64,000 nt of DNA. Origin: Allium sativum (Eukaryota; Streptophyta; Magnoliopsida; Asparagales; Amaryllidaceae). The DNA is taken from contig CM060912.1 in the NCBI GenBank assembly GCA_030737875.1, positions 262,627,731 to 262,691,730 of the forward strand. Reading direction: 5' to 3'. This document shows positions 35,801-45,643 of the stretch, piece after piece; the first letter of the stretch is position 1, and every line of letters begins with the position of its first letter. Under the pieces are notes generated by a model that had not been told where the DNA came from, did not search any database, and worked only from the letters and a program-made list of their open reading frames with translations. Made by a program: the position numbers and the translations under genes.

Positions 35801-36475
35801 CTCACTATCCTGCTGTTGCATGGTGTTTTGTAGGCATGTCACACTTGTTGTTACCTGAAAATTTTGTGCATGTTTTTAGTATATGTATGTGGTGGCCGAT
35901 GTACACATATGTATATATATACCACAGTATCTGTATATATATGTCATCCGTATGCGTACATATATTTAAAAATACATATGTTGTCCCGACCTGTCCGCCC
36001 AACTTGTGTGCTCGAAATTAAGAATTTGTTAGGATTAACTGTTATATTTCAGTTCTATTGAATTAATTTACTTGAACTATGATTTAATCCTGACTCGAGT
36101 ATTTTGTGTTTTACGTGAAATGCTCGGGTCAGAGCCGAGCAGTGCAGATTCAAAAATTTCAGCTTAGGATTCGAAGATTTGCAAGGCTAGGGATTCCAAG
36201 AGGGGCGCACTCTGAAGATTTCAAACAGTAAAGATTTTTTTGTATTTAAATCATATTTTTAAATTCCGCTGTACTGAAAAATCCTTGTATCAAAAATTCT
36301 GCTATATATAAAAATGTATTATTTTGTCGTTCAATCTTGTGTCATTTATTTATCTTGTATTATCTGGGTTAATTCTGTTTTTAAACTCTATAAGCTAAAT
36401 AACGATCCGTCGTTTTGAACGTTATAAGTTGGTTTAAACACTGATTTGAAGCGGTCAAAAAGGCGGGACGTTACA
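32830..36475 (+). mobile_element. Second solo LTR nested inside the first
   Basis: Starts tgtaatgtcccg and ends cgggacgttaca, an 11/12 inverted match, and is flanked by a perfect 5-bp TSD gtatc (32825-32829 and 36476-36480). It is 3.65 kb long with no internal direct repeat, PBS or coding sequence, so it is a solo LTR. It belongs to a different family from its host LTR, because the 5' block of that family is absent. A TATA-like tataaaaa (33493-33500) lies 430 bp before a gag|gtgagt motif (33924), with GC-richer sequence between. No gene is seen in it; short open frames are not conserved. Confidence 0.88.
33493..33500 (+). promoter_or_regulatory. TATA box of the nested solo LTR
   Basis: tataaaaa in the context 'tttctataaaaatgaagccc', followed by a pyrimidine-rich leader (ttccattctcttcagc). 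This is a canonical plant TATA context. Confidence 0.5.
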
Positions 36476-36769
36476 GTATCCGTGTATTTCATTCAGTTGT
36501 GGTTGTTGATATTTTCCGCTATATATTATGTTTATGTATTTAAAATGTAATTTTAATCTCTGATATTGTATTTCTGTTGTGTAATATTTATTCATACTCT
36601 GATATAATCTGTTACTCTGGTGTAATTGTTGTAATAACAATGAAATGTTCTAGTGTTTGTGTTCTGATCCGTCATGTTCTCAAAGTAATCCGGGCTCCTC
36701 CATCTCCTTGGGGATCAGGGAAGTCTGGGTCGTTTCATAAATAGTCCCATTCTTTTAGAACTATTAAGG

Positions 36770-37240
36770 ACATTCTCTCTAGATTGCCCTTTCTTCAAAG
36801 GATATGCTAAATTTTCATCACTGCAGATGTGATCCACTCTAATAGTACTTGAAAAGAGTAGCTCTCTAACAGTATTATTCTTACGATGTATCTATCATCT
36901 CTTACCGTTATAATAACAGTTCTGAACTTTTGCAATAACCGCGGTACTATCGCAATGGATCAACATAACTGGTATCCGTTTTTCCCATATGGGAATCTCA
37001 ACTAGCAGATTTCTCAAGTACTCTGCTTCTTCACTTGCTATTGCAAAAGTTGCTAGTGTTATCATCTCAAGGTCCATAGTAGACTGAGCCAAAATATTCC
37101 ATTTCTTAGATTTCCAAGAAATAGCCCCAGCAATGCTAAATATATAGCCACATGTCGCTTTTGAATCATCAGATAAAGTATTCTATTCTGCATCGGAATA
37201 TGCTTCAAGTACAACTGGAAACTTTTCTTAATGTAATCCA
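36770..37240 (-). pseudogene. copia RNase H (degraded)
   Basis: Minus-strand Ty1-type RNase H: EAYSDAE, then SDDSKATCGYIFSIAG, SWKSKKWNILAQSTMDLEMITLA (normally SKKQ ... STMESE), EAEYLRNLL and HCDSTAVIAKVQN, ending near YYNGKR and VDHICSDENLA. The usual Trp after DAE is a stop (TAG). It removes RNA from the hybrid during reverse transcription. It follows RT directly, as in other copia elements. Confidence 0.8.
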
Positions 37241-37295
37241 AGGTTCATTGTTCGTTTTAGGTATCTCATGACCCTATCAATAGCATGTCAATGCT

Positions 37296-38149
37296 CTATA
37301 CTAGGTCTACTGGTAAACCTGCACAATAATCCCACGACATAGGCAATGTCGGGTCTAGTACAATCAGTGGCATACCGAAGGCTTCACCAATGTTTTTAAA
37401 TAGCTTCACACTGGGATCATATGGTGTACATGCAAGGTTACAGTCAAAGTAATTGTATTTCTTTTGAATCTTCTCAATATAATGAGGTTCATCCAAAGAA
37501 AGTCCCTTTTCAGACCTAGTAAATTTAATACCAAGGATTACACTCGCCTCACCTAGATCTTTCGTATCAAAGTTACATTTAGCAAAGATTTAACATTGTT
37601 TATGGCATGAACATTTGACCCAAAAATGAATATGTTATCTACATAAAGACATATAATAGTACAAATGTCATTCTCAGATTTGCAATAAATGCATTTGTAA
37701 CTTTCATTAACTTTAAAACCATATGAAATAGTTAAGTTACCAAAATTTTCATGTCATTGTTTAGGTGCTTGTTTTAAACCATATAATGATTTATCCAATT
37801 TGCATACTTTATGTTCTTGACCATGTACTACAAATCCTTCAAGCAGGTCCATACAATTTTTTTCTTCTAATTCACCATTTAAAAATGCGATTTTAACATC
37901 CATTTGGTGTATTATTAAATTATTAATAGAAGCACGTGAGATTAATACCCGAATGGATGTTATTCTAGTTACAGGTGAAAAAATGTCGAAGAAATCTACA
38001 TTTTCTCTTTGTTTAAAACCTTCAACTACTAGACGGGCTTTATATTTATTGACAATGCCATCAGGCTTTAATTTCTTTTTAAGCATCCATTTACAACCAT
38101 GTGGTAAATCAACTAAGTGCCAAGTCTTATTGAATTCCAAAAAATCCAT
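37296..38149 (-). pseudogene. copia reverse transcriptase (degraded, YVDN active site)
   Basis: Minus strand. It starts with the conserved NKTWHLVDLPHGCKWMLKKK, then KARLVVEGFKQ, QMDVKIAFLNGELEE (first catalytic Asp in MDVK) and SLYGLKQAPKQ, a stop replacing Trp at 37754-37756, and the active-site box CLYVDNIFIFG at about 37650-37620. YVDD is the family rule; here the second Asp is Asn (one G-to-A change). Downstream, HYIEKIQKKYNYFDC and TPYDPSVKLFKN are recognisable before a frameshift, then TRPDIAYVVG and RPSIEH followed by a stop for Trp. The enzyme would be inactive. Confidence 0.85.
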
Positions 38150-38316
38150 CTCATCATTTATAGTCTCTTGCCAAAAATCATTATTTTGTGAAGATAAGGC
38201 CTCTTGGAGGTTTAAGGGATCCTCCTCTATCGTAAAAGCACAAAAATATGAACTAAAATCTTTTGCGGTTCTTGCTCTTTTATTCTTCTAGGTTCATTTT
38301 CAGAATGTTCATTAGG

Positions 38317-39010
38317 TTATGTTCTTGCACATAATAAATTACTTGATGTGCCCCTACCATTCTTTAATTTAAAAGGAAATTTTGGTTCATAAAATTCTGC
38401 ATCATTTGATTCAATTATATTATGTGTGTTTTTGTTGTAAAATCTGTATGCTTTGCTATTAACTGCATAGCCAATAAATACACATTCATATGCTCTACTT
38501 GCTAATTTTATTCTCTTAGAGTCGGGAATACGAACATATGCCAAGCATCCCCAAGTTCTAAAATAGGACACATTGGGTTTGTAATTTTTCAGAATTTTAA
38601 AAGGTGAAAATTTTCTTTTAGTTTTAGGGATTCTATTAAGTACATAACACACCGTTAATAATATACCCCTCACCAATGTTTTGCTTCACCGTAGTTCAAT
38701 AAAATGGCAATTAATAATTCGGTAATGGTCCTGTTTTTTCTTTCAGCTTTACCGTTCATTTCAGGTGAATAAGGTGCAGTTCTCTCATGTATTATACCAT
38801 GTAGTTTATAGAAATCCAGAATTGAACTAGATTCGTATTATGTTGCTCTACCACTATGAAGTTTCTTATTGGATTGATTTTCAATTTCAGTTTTGAATGT
38901 TTTGAACAAGTCAAATGCATCACTTTTATTTTTCATAAGATATACATAAGTGAAATCAAAATAGTCATCAATAAGAGTGATAAAATAGCGGTGTCCATGT
39001 CTAGTCAATG
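38317..39010 (-). pseudogene. copia integrase, core and C-terminal part
   Basis: Minus strand, from about 39010: HRYFITLIDDYFDFTYVYLMKNKSDAFDLF, then the second catalytic Asp region, which reads KLHSGRAT-stop-YES instead of a SDRGxEY motif, then HGIIHERTAPYSPEMNGKAERKNRTI with the catalytic Glu, KHW-stop-GV, and the copia C-terminal GCLAYVRIPDSKR ... ECVFIGYAVNSKAYRFYN. The N-terminal zinc domain is not found. It would insert element DNA; the lost Asp and the stops make it inactive. Confidence 0.8.
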
Positions 39011-39216
39011 TTATTCATTTTCACCAAAAATATACTCATCGATTATTAAATATATGTCATTTGAGTAATGTCATTTCTTAATGATATTTTCAAAAACATT
39101 ATGCATGTAATTAATGTCCATTTATAATAAAGGTATTTTCAAGTTTTGCATTCAATTAATCTCAATTTTAGTGACATTTTCAAAAAAAACCTCTTGCACT
39201 TAATTCTTATTGTCCA

Positions 39217-39335
39217 TAAGATGTACATAAGCGACATCAGAATAATCGTTAATAAATGTAATAGAGTAGAGATTATTTTTACACATTACTTTAAGTGGTT
39301 CACATGAATTAATTTCGAAGGTTCAAATTCTCTAA
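39217..39335 (-). pseudogene. Second, diverged copia integrase fragment
   Basis: On the minus strand, CEPLKVMCKNNLYSITFIND, continuing YSDVAYVHLMDNK, corresponds to the start of the same core that appears again at about 39010-38930. The two copies are clearly related but diverged. The intervening DNA (39020-39215) has two short 'vFEN(V/I)' segments, also repeat-like. This may be a local duplication or the join of two related elements by recombination. Confidence 0.6.
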
Positions 39336-39922
39336 TACCAAAGTCACATTTTCATAATAGTAACTTTAGGTCAAAAGTAAATGTAACATTTAAAGTTTAT
39401 TATAACATTAAAATCTCTATCAAAATTACTATATCGTTTATCATCCTATTAGATGTTTAGTTACAAACATTTATCTTCTAATTAAATGTTCTCAAAACTA
39501 GAATGTCAACATATGAATATATAAATATTCGCTTTCACACTAATACTTCTTTATGTAAAAAAAATTAGATTACTAAATTATAAATATGTATCTCAATAAG
39601 TTATGGTAACATTAAATTCAAATACTTCCATTTTTAATTATGTATGGTTCTCTAAAGCAATTGTTTTTACTTACTAACTGAATTAGAGATATCATTTTTT
39701 ATCTCTAACGATGACATGAATGTGTAATTATATTTATATTCTTTGCTCAATCTTAATTGTACTTAAATCAACCGTATTTCAATCAATACTAATTTCAAGG
39801 CGTACTATCTTTTCCAAAGGTCTCTTAATAGATTTTGAATAGAAAGCTGTAACATGGATGATGGAGCAGCGTCGTCCAGATTTGCATTCAAAGCCATTTT
39901 TTTGTGTAGAACGTCTTCAATT
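39336..39922. other. Degenerate 5' interior of the copia element
   Basis: Very AT-rich DNA between the integrase fragment and the 5' LTR, with no recognisable gag or protease. The bases right after the LTR end (minus strand aattgaagacgttctaca) do not match the usual tRNA-iMet PBS, which suggests a deletion or rearrangement at this junction. Confidence 0.5.
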
Positions 39923-40614
39923 TGTTGGAAAAACAATGGCTGACTCACGTACAAAGTCGCTCTCTTGAAGACGATTCGGCAATCTGCTCAATGGTGCAAA
40001 GCAGCTCGTAACTTTTGCCGCCGCCTCTAAGATGAAACAGCCTCTTCTTCGATATCAATTCTCTTGCACAAACGAATTGAGCCTGATTTGCACTCAAATT
40101 AAAAAAAAATGTACAGCTCTTTTCTTTTGTAATGAAATTTTTTGAATGAAGATAAGGATGTTTTTGAAGACAGAGGAAGATGAAAAAATTGTTCAATATT
40201 TTTTTTGCTTTGTCTATTCTATTTCTTATATAGACAGAATGCAAAAATGTAACATTCACTATGTTTATTGGAAGAAAGTTGATCACAATTAATAACATAA
40301 TAAATAAAAGAAACGATCAAAAAACTGCAATTTATAATGTGTAAATTGTATACGTTTCAAAAGTGATGAATGTTAATAGGTTTTAATTTATTAACATTCA
40401 TGACAACATTTTAATACCATTATAACTTTCAACGGCTCTATTGCAATAATGGCTCAATAATAAATTCTTAGTAACAATAATTATATATATATATATATAT
40501 ATATTACTGTTTTAATTTCAATGGGTCTATTGCAATAATGGCTCAATAAAAAGTTTTTAGTAACAATATTTTTTTTTAAAATATATTCACTACATATACA
40601 AAACATTTCCAACA
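39923..40614 (-). repeat. 5' LTR of the copia element
   Basis: About 692 bp, partner of 26017-26746. In element orientation it starts TGTTGGAAATG, the usual copia form, and ends TTTTTCCAACA. A minus-strand TATA (plus strand cttatatag) lies at 40225-40233. A short (AT)n run is at 40482-40505. Confidence 0.85.
40225..40233 (-). promoter_or_regulatory. TATA box of the copia LTR
   Basis: Minus-strand CTATATAAG in the context tgtctatataagaaatag; the same box is at 26318-26326. It fits a U3 promoter for the leftward element. Confidence 0.5.
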
Positions 40615-40619
40615 GTTTT

Positions 40620-41242
40620 TAATTTTCCTACAATTATTAGCCACATATGTACCTTGTAAGTTACTTTGAAGCAATTATGATGCAAGTTAGTCTGCCTCTC
40701 CACCATTGCCAACTGTAGGGGGTCCAACTAAGACCTTCACGATTGGTGATAGATTCAACTTCCAGGTTATATAGGAGAAGTAGCATCTGAGTAGAGGCGG
40801 GCCTCCTAACCAATAGTGGTAGTACCATCTCCTGAAAACAGCTTAACCTGACTAACACGTGTGAGGCACAAAGTAATCAGTAACAATAAGAACCAGATAT
40901 ATAACCAAGCTTGTATTGACATATCTAAAAAGTAACTTTGCGTCAAATATTTATGAAAAACATACAACCAAAAACTTTTCATATGTATCCATATTGGTTA
41001 CATTGATCTTAAACAACCTTTATGTATCCATATTTTTTCTATAAAATATAATTGGGGAAATAAACGACTAAAGTTGCAATAATCATATATTTATCCATTG
41101 GTGATGCTAAAAGATATTGGTTGGTCTGATATTCCAAATTTGCTCAAAGTTTGACTCTCCATAAGATTTTTAAAGAACAATATAATTTTTATTTTATAAA
41201 TTTAATAACTTTTAATTTAACTTCTAACAACGTAGAATTGCA
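40620..41242. other. Spacer, no gene supported
   Basis: Mixed composition. A less AT-rich patch at 40661-40858 has a minus-strand open frame of 65 codons bounded by splice-like signals (ttttcag, aag|gtacat), but the frame resembles no family I know. I leave it unassigned. Confidence 0.4.
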
Positions 41243-41250
41243 TTTTTAAA

Positions 41251-41817
41251 GGGAGTTGTTATTGACACTCCAAATATTGTTAAGGGGAGGTCAACTTTTT
41301 TTTTAAAACAAAATTTGTTCAGGGGAGTACCAATGGAGGGAGCACCCCCTTAACAAATAAACTTTATTTTACCAAATTAGCCTTCTTTACAATAATCTCT
41401 TTTTTATTTGTTAATCAAAAAAATTTATATGGCATATCAATCAACTAGATTAGATTATTATATCAAATTATTAATAATTTCATTTGTCAGATTAAATGAA
41501 AAAATATCGTTAATGGGAAATCGATATACATATATCAAACAATTATTTTTTTAATACGGTATTACATTCTTTGTTCATACCATTATTTCTCCTCAAACAA
41601 TCGTTTTTTTTAAATAATTTAGTGACTTTGTTTTTTTGCATTTGAAATCGATTTAGATTTGGGATTGTAACTGATGTTATTACCAAACATTATTACGAGG
41701 GTAAAAGGGAACGTAAAAAATTAAGTGGGTGACCCCCTTAACATTATTTTTATCATTGGAGTGCTTTTAAAATTTAACCTCCCCTTAACAATATTTGGAG
41801 TTTCAATAACAATGCCC
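41251..41817. mobile_element. Mutator-like MITE with long terminal inverted repeats
   Basis: 567 bp with inverted termini of about 42 bp (left gggagttgttattgacactc, right complement gggcattgttattgaaactc, then an identical 'caaatattgttaaggggagg'). It is flanked by a perfect 8-bp direct repeat tttttaaa (41243-41250 and 41818-41825). Second-level inverted motifs (cacccccttaac / gttaagggggtcac) lie further in. There is no coding capacity. Long TIRs with a TSD of 8 to 9 bp fit Mutator-like non-autonomous elements best; hAT also makes 8-bp TSDs but has short TIRs. Confidence 0.8.
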
Positions 41818-41825
41818 TTTTTAAA

Positions 41826-44406
41826 CTAGACATTGATATCATAACCACTATAAGCTTAACCCATTAATTTAGTTCATATTTTGATATTTTAATTTGGTTA
41901 AGTTCCTCAAAGGGTCAATTATGACCAACTCCTATTTCAATCAAATAACTTTTTAGTTTTCTTAATATTATTTATTTTTTTTACTTCTAGCTCCATATAT
42001 GTTAAAAAAAATCAACGACCTCTGTTGTGCCACATATAAGATCTCATAAATGTCTTTAACTTATGACCTCCCAAATATTTTACAACTTGATAATCAGAGG
42101 TATATTCAAGTTAATCTCATTCGTAGATTATGCTGATGAAGAATCAAAACAGGCTTTGTTACCAATATTGCAGCTAGGACAATTCATTATCATGTATGCT
42201 AACATAACCAGACATAACTCAATGATGGAAGTGTAGTATGGAAGTTACATAAAATGTAACTGGTGCATGTCAATTTCCAATTGGTTATACTTCGCTTTGG
42301 TAAGTAGAGAAAAAATGCAGTACTTTATTGCGAACAAAAATGTTAGATGTTAAAATATGTGCATAATAAAAGTAGGGAGAAAATATGGCAATGTCAATAT
42401 ACCACATGAAATAAAATATCCATACACAGAATATATACTCATTTGGGCAGCATTCCCTTGAAAGATCCTAAGTGGTAACGATATAGTAAATTCATTAATA
42501 TAATACCAATACCCAATTTTTTATTTTACCATAGAAATTTCTACCAATATTATTGCATAAAATAATATCGTTGGAATATTAATTCATTGCATCAAAGCAT
42601 CAATATAAAACCATTATCACACGTCTCATGCACTTAGTAGTTAGCACCATAAATAAATGTTCATCAAATCATTTATTACATAAAGTATACTTAGACGGTT
42701 AGTTAGTCTACATATAGTAAGGATATGTACTGTTGAATTTTTTATTCGAATATTTTATGAAGATGATGTAATCAATTAACTGATTTGATTGATTGGTCAA
42801 TTAATTTATTTGATTGATTGATCAATTAATTGATTTGATTGACCGATTGATTGATTGGTGTGATTGATTGATTGATTTTATCATAGAAGGAAAGAAACAA
42901 ATGATTATATTATGGAGATATTTTGATGGAGCATTTAAATATTTTCCTAGGTATTCTATTCACCTATACAAGTAGACTTCTTGGTTTGATCAAACAACAA
43001 GAAAACATTTGAAATATTTGAAGAGGTTGTCTACCTCTAAGGGCTTGCTCCCTGGAGAGGAAGATGTAGGAATTTGGGTTAAGAGTGGTTATTCCTATTT
43101 ACTGTTGAAAGACGTAGTTGGTGCCTCCAAGTAGATTCAATGGTTTGTTGTTGTTTTTCATTGCTTTTCTGCTCCAACAATATTTATAGTCATCTAGATA
43201 TTCTTTCACTTTCTCAATAAGGTTATTGATTCAATTGTATTTTGTTTATTTTTGGTTTTGATCCATTGAGTGTAAACAAAATTTATTTTTTGTGAATCAA
43301 TAAAGAGGGTGGTTGGGTGGAATATTTTGTGTATTGCTATTATTTCTGATTTATTGTGTTGTTATTTTCAATCAAATTCATCTTCAAGTGATTGGATGAA
43401 AAAGATCATGTTTTTCGGGTGTTTTGTCAAACTTCCGCTGTGCACAAAGCACCAACATGCACCTCCTCACAAAGCTCCATGTTCTTTTGTCAAATCAAGC
43501 ATTTTAAGAAAAACTTGTTCATCACTGATTACTCTCGCATAAGATTCACACAAACAAGCGACTTTAATTTGAGTTAAAATTTTAAGAGAAATTATGTAAT
43601 TCATCAGGATTAAAATATTGTAATGGTTTTTACTATTTATCAGAGTAAAATTAATGCTTTAATTTAGTATCAAATGAAATAATTAGTTTTTTCCCATTCC
43701 ATATGGTGATCTTAAAAATAACGATTTAGGATCATGCTTTGCAGCTTGAGTTGGTAGAGTTTAGATATATTTAATAGTTTGGCCCAAGAAACCAAAACCA
43801 ATGACCTGATGTTTATTTAGGATTAAGGGATTAGTTATGATAGGTGTAACATCCTCATATGAATCCTAAAGATGGAACCTTAATGTGCTACACACATTAG
43901 AATTTATTTTTGGGTATAAAGATTAGTAAACTGTCTTAATAAACAAATAAACAAAGCAGATATAATTAAAATGAAACACATCATTGCAAATTAAGTTTAA
44001 AATTTTGGATCATAGAATTGTTCTCACATGTGGAACAAAAATATAATGCAACATAATCAGAAATATCATGCCTCATAGATATAGATGTTGACAAATACAC
44101 TTAATAAGAGTATACGACAGCGAATAACGCCTAAGATTATTGGTTCATTTTCAGCTTGCATTATTCTCTCATCCTAAAAGCAACATGCTTAAGCCCGTAA
44201 ACTCAACTTGAATAAGCACCCATGAATTTATGGGTATTACAAGAATAAAAGGGCTGACCATATATAAAGTCTAGTATAAGTAACATCTTACATTAAACAA
44301 AGAAAATAGTAAGATCATTCCACTAATTTGAACAATGGGTTTTCCTCCTTTGTCATAACAAAGCAAAAAATTATCCCATTTACAATAACCGATAATTAAC
44401 TCGCTT
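41826..44406. other. AT-rich spacer, no gene seen
   Basis: About 2.6 kb. It includes a gatt-based simple repeat at 42775-42872. The 43000-43600 stretch is less AT-rich and has two short overlapping plus-strand frames without recognisable motifs. Nothing else is supported. Confidence 0.5.
42775..42872. repeat. (GATT)n-like simple repeat
   Basis: Imperfect tetranucleotide run (ttgattgattgg, caattaatt) in which several gatt units are broken by substitutions. Confidence 0.75.
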
Positions 44407-44414
44407 CATAGAAA

Positions 44415-44562
44415 CAGTGGCGAAGCTAGACTTTTGAAGGAGATAGGGCAGACTAGTAAAATTAGGTGGGGCAAACATATAGAATAGTTGCATTATAAAA
44501 GGAAAAGTAATATTTCACATGAGGCCTTGGCCCTACCTCACATATACGTGACTCCGCCCCTG
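44415..44562. mobile_element. hAT-type MITE
   Basis: 148 bp. Left end cagtggcgaagct and right end gactccgcccctg are imperfect inverted repeats of the CAGTGGCGGAGC/GCTCCGCCACTG class common in plant hAT elements. A perfect 8-bp TSD, catagaaa, lies at 44407-44414 and 44563-44570. It has no coding capacity, so any movement would depend on transposase from elsewhere. Confidence 0.88.
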
Positions 44563-44894
44563 CATAGAAACATAGCACTATAGAACAACTGAGCCTTGGC
44601 TACATTGTAACCTTCCATCTTCTGCTAAAGATATACAGTTAAAATCTTATCATTCGACTTCCACTAATATATTATGACTTACATACGAATAAAAGGGTAT
44701 GATTTAACATTCGGTTGCCACTAAGGCTTATAACTTTAGAGCATTCCCAGCCACATAGGCTTATATCGTTAGAGAATTCCTAGAAGTCAGTGGGAATTCG
44801 ATTGGAAGAACGAATGTTTAAAGCGGCAATTCCTCCCACCATTCCAGTTGTGGGTGGGAGAACGATGTTATTTTAAAAAATAACATAAAACCAT

Positions 44895-45075
44895 AAACAA
44901 TTTTCTGAAAACCGTTTAAGGCCTAAACGGTTTTCTAAAAACCATTTAAGGCTAAATGGTATTTTTTTAATTAAAGACACCTTAAACAGTTTTCAGAAAA
45001 TCATTTAAGACCTAAATGGTTTTCTGAAAACCGTTCAAGCCCTAAACAGTTTTCTGAAAACCGTTTAAGAATCCC
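44895..45075. repeat. Tandem array of a palindromic unit of about 30 bp
   Basis: Five or more copies of a unit reading 'ttttctgaaaaccgtttaag' plus '(g)cctaaacgg'. Each unit is internally symmetrical (ttttc|gaaaa and accgttta/taaacggt). One copy at about 44985-45005 is inverted relative to the rest. Copies vary by C/T and G/A changes (ccgttt, ccattt). Confidence 0.7.
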
Positions 45076-45167
45076 CACTCTTCAATTGCAAACATCGATC
45101 TCTCCTGCTTTTCTTTATTCCCCACGCTTAAATTTAGACTGCTGCAGCGTGAGTTCTCTTATTTCTT

Positions 45168-45333
45168 GTTATGTAACGACGATCAGAACAACGCCTCCTT
45201 CCTTCTACATATGGCACACGCATATAAGTTTCCACAGACATCCTTGTAATAAAAGGAGTCCTTATTGTTATGTGCCTACCAACTCATATTTGTACTTTAC
45301 TCTTTCAATTTATTTCATGATGTAGAACTATTT
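45168..45333. repeat. Direct duplication, copy 1
   Basis: Matches 45475-45643 with scattered differences, from gttatg(t/c)aacgacg to gatgtag(a/g)actattt. Offset is 307 bp. No coding sequence is convincing in either copy. Confidence 0.75.
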
Positions 45334-45474
45334 ATTCAACCTGCCATTCCAACATTAACAACATGCGAGACAATCCTAACAGTTTCTTCCTTGACTCGCA
45401 TCCTACAATTACCTTTTTGAGAGCATTGTCTTGCCTGCATGTTTCATTCCGTAACCTTCAGCTCTGACACTACT

Positions 45475-45643
45475 GTTATGCAACGACGGTCGGAACAAAT
45501 CCCTCATTCCTTCCACATAAGGCACATGCATATGAGTTGACACACAGACATTATTGTAACAAAAGGGATCCCTGTTGTTACGTGTCTACCAACTCATATT
45601 TGTACTCCACTCCTTCAATTTATTTCGTGATGTAGGACTATTT
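45475..45643. repeat. Direct duplication, copy 2
   Basis: Second copy of the 166-169 bp unit at 45168-45333. It ends exactly where the partial long LTR (45644) begins. Confidence 0.75.

Larger units (their letters stand above)
27213..36737 (+). mobile_element. Solo LTR of a long-LTR gypsy/LARD family (interrupted)
   Basis: Starts tgtaacaacccag and ends ctgggtcgtttca, imperfect inverted ends of the type seen in the LARD LTRs. Once the nested insertion 32830-36480 is set aside it is about 5.87 kb. Only one copy of each LTR landmark is found: the 5' block with 'cgaactcgaaatggcgcgg' (27365), a gtgaga motif (28777) and the 3' block 'cacaccagtcccatgact' (32672). There is no PBS, interior or second LTR, so it is a solo LTR. 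The flanks gcaat (27208-27212) and taaat (36738-36742) agree only in part as a TSD. It lies in the 3' non-coding part of the copia element. Confidence 0.75.
26017..40614 (-). mobile_element. Ty1/copia LTR retrotransposon (5'-deleted, twice interrupted)
   Basis: LTR copies at 26017-26746 and 39923-40614 start tgttggaaaaac on the plus strand, and the right one ends tttccaaca. The flanks gtgtt and gtttt are a possible 5-bp TSD with one mismatch. Minus-strand reading gives integrase core, RT and RNase H in the copia order (integrase before RT). Only about 0.9 kb lies between the 5' LTR and the integrase core, so gag, protease and the start of integrase are missing or unrecognisable. A 9.5-kb nested insertion (27213-36737) sits downstream of RNase H. 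Confidence 0.85.

Noticed and set aside
35761..36061. Overlapping plus-strand frames of 86 and 65 codons
   Set aside because: Situated in a solo LTR with tatata-rich DNA and no motif; likely chance.
40661..40858. Possible host exon on the minus strand bounded by ttttcag and aag|gtacat
   Set aside because: The encoded residues resemble no family I know and the other frames have stops; splice-like words are common by chance.
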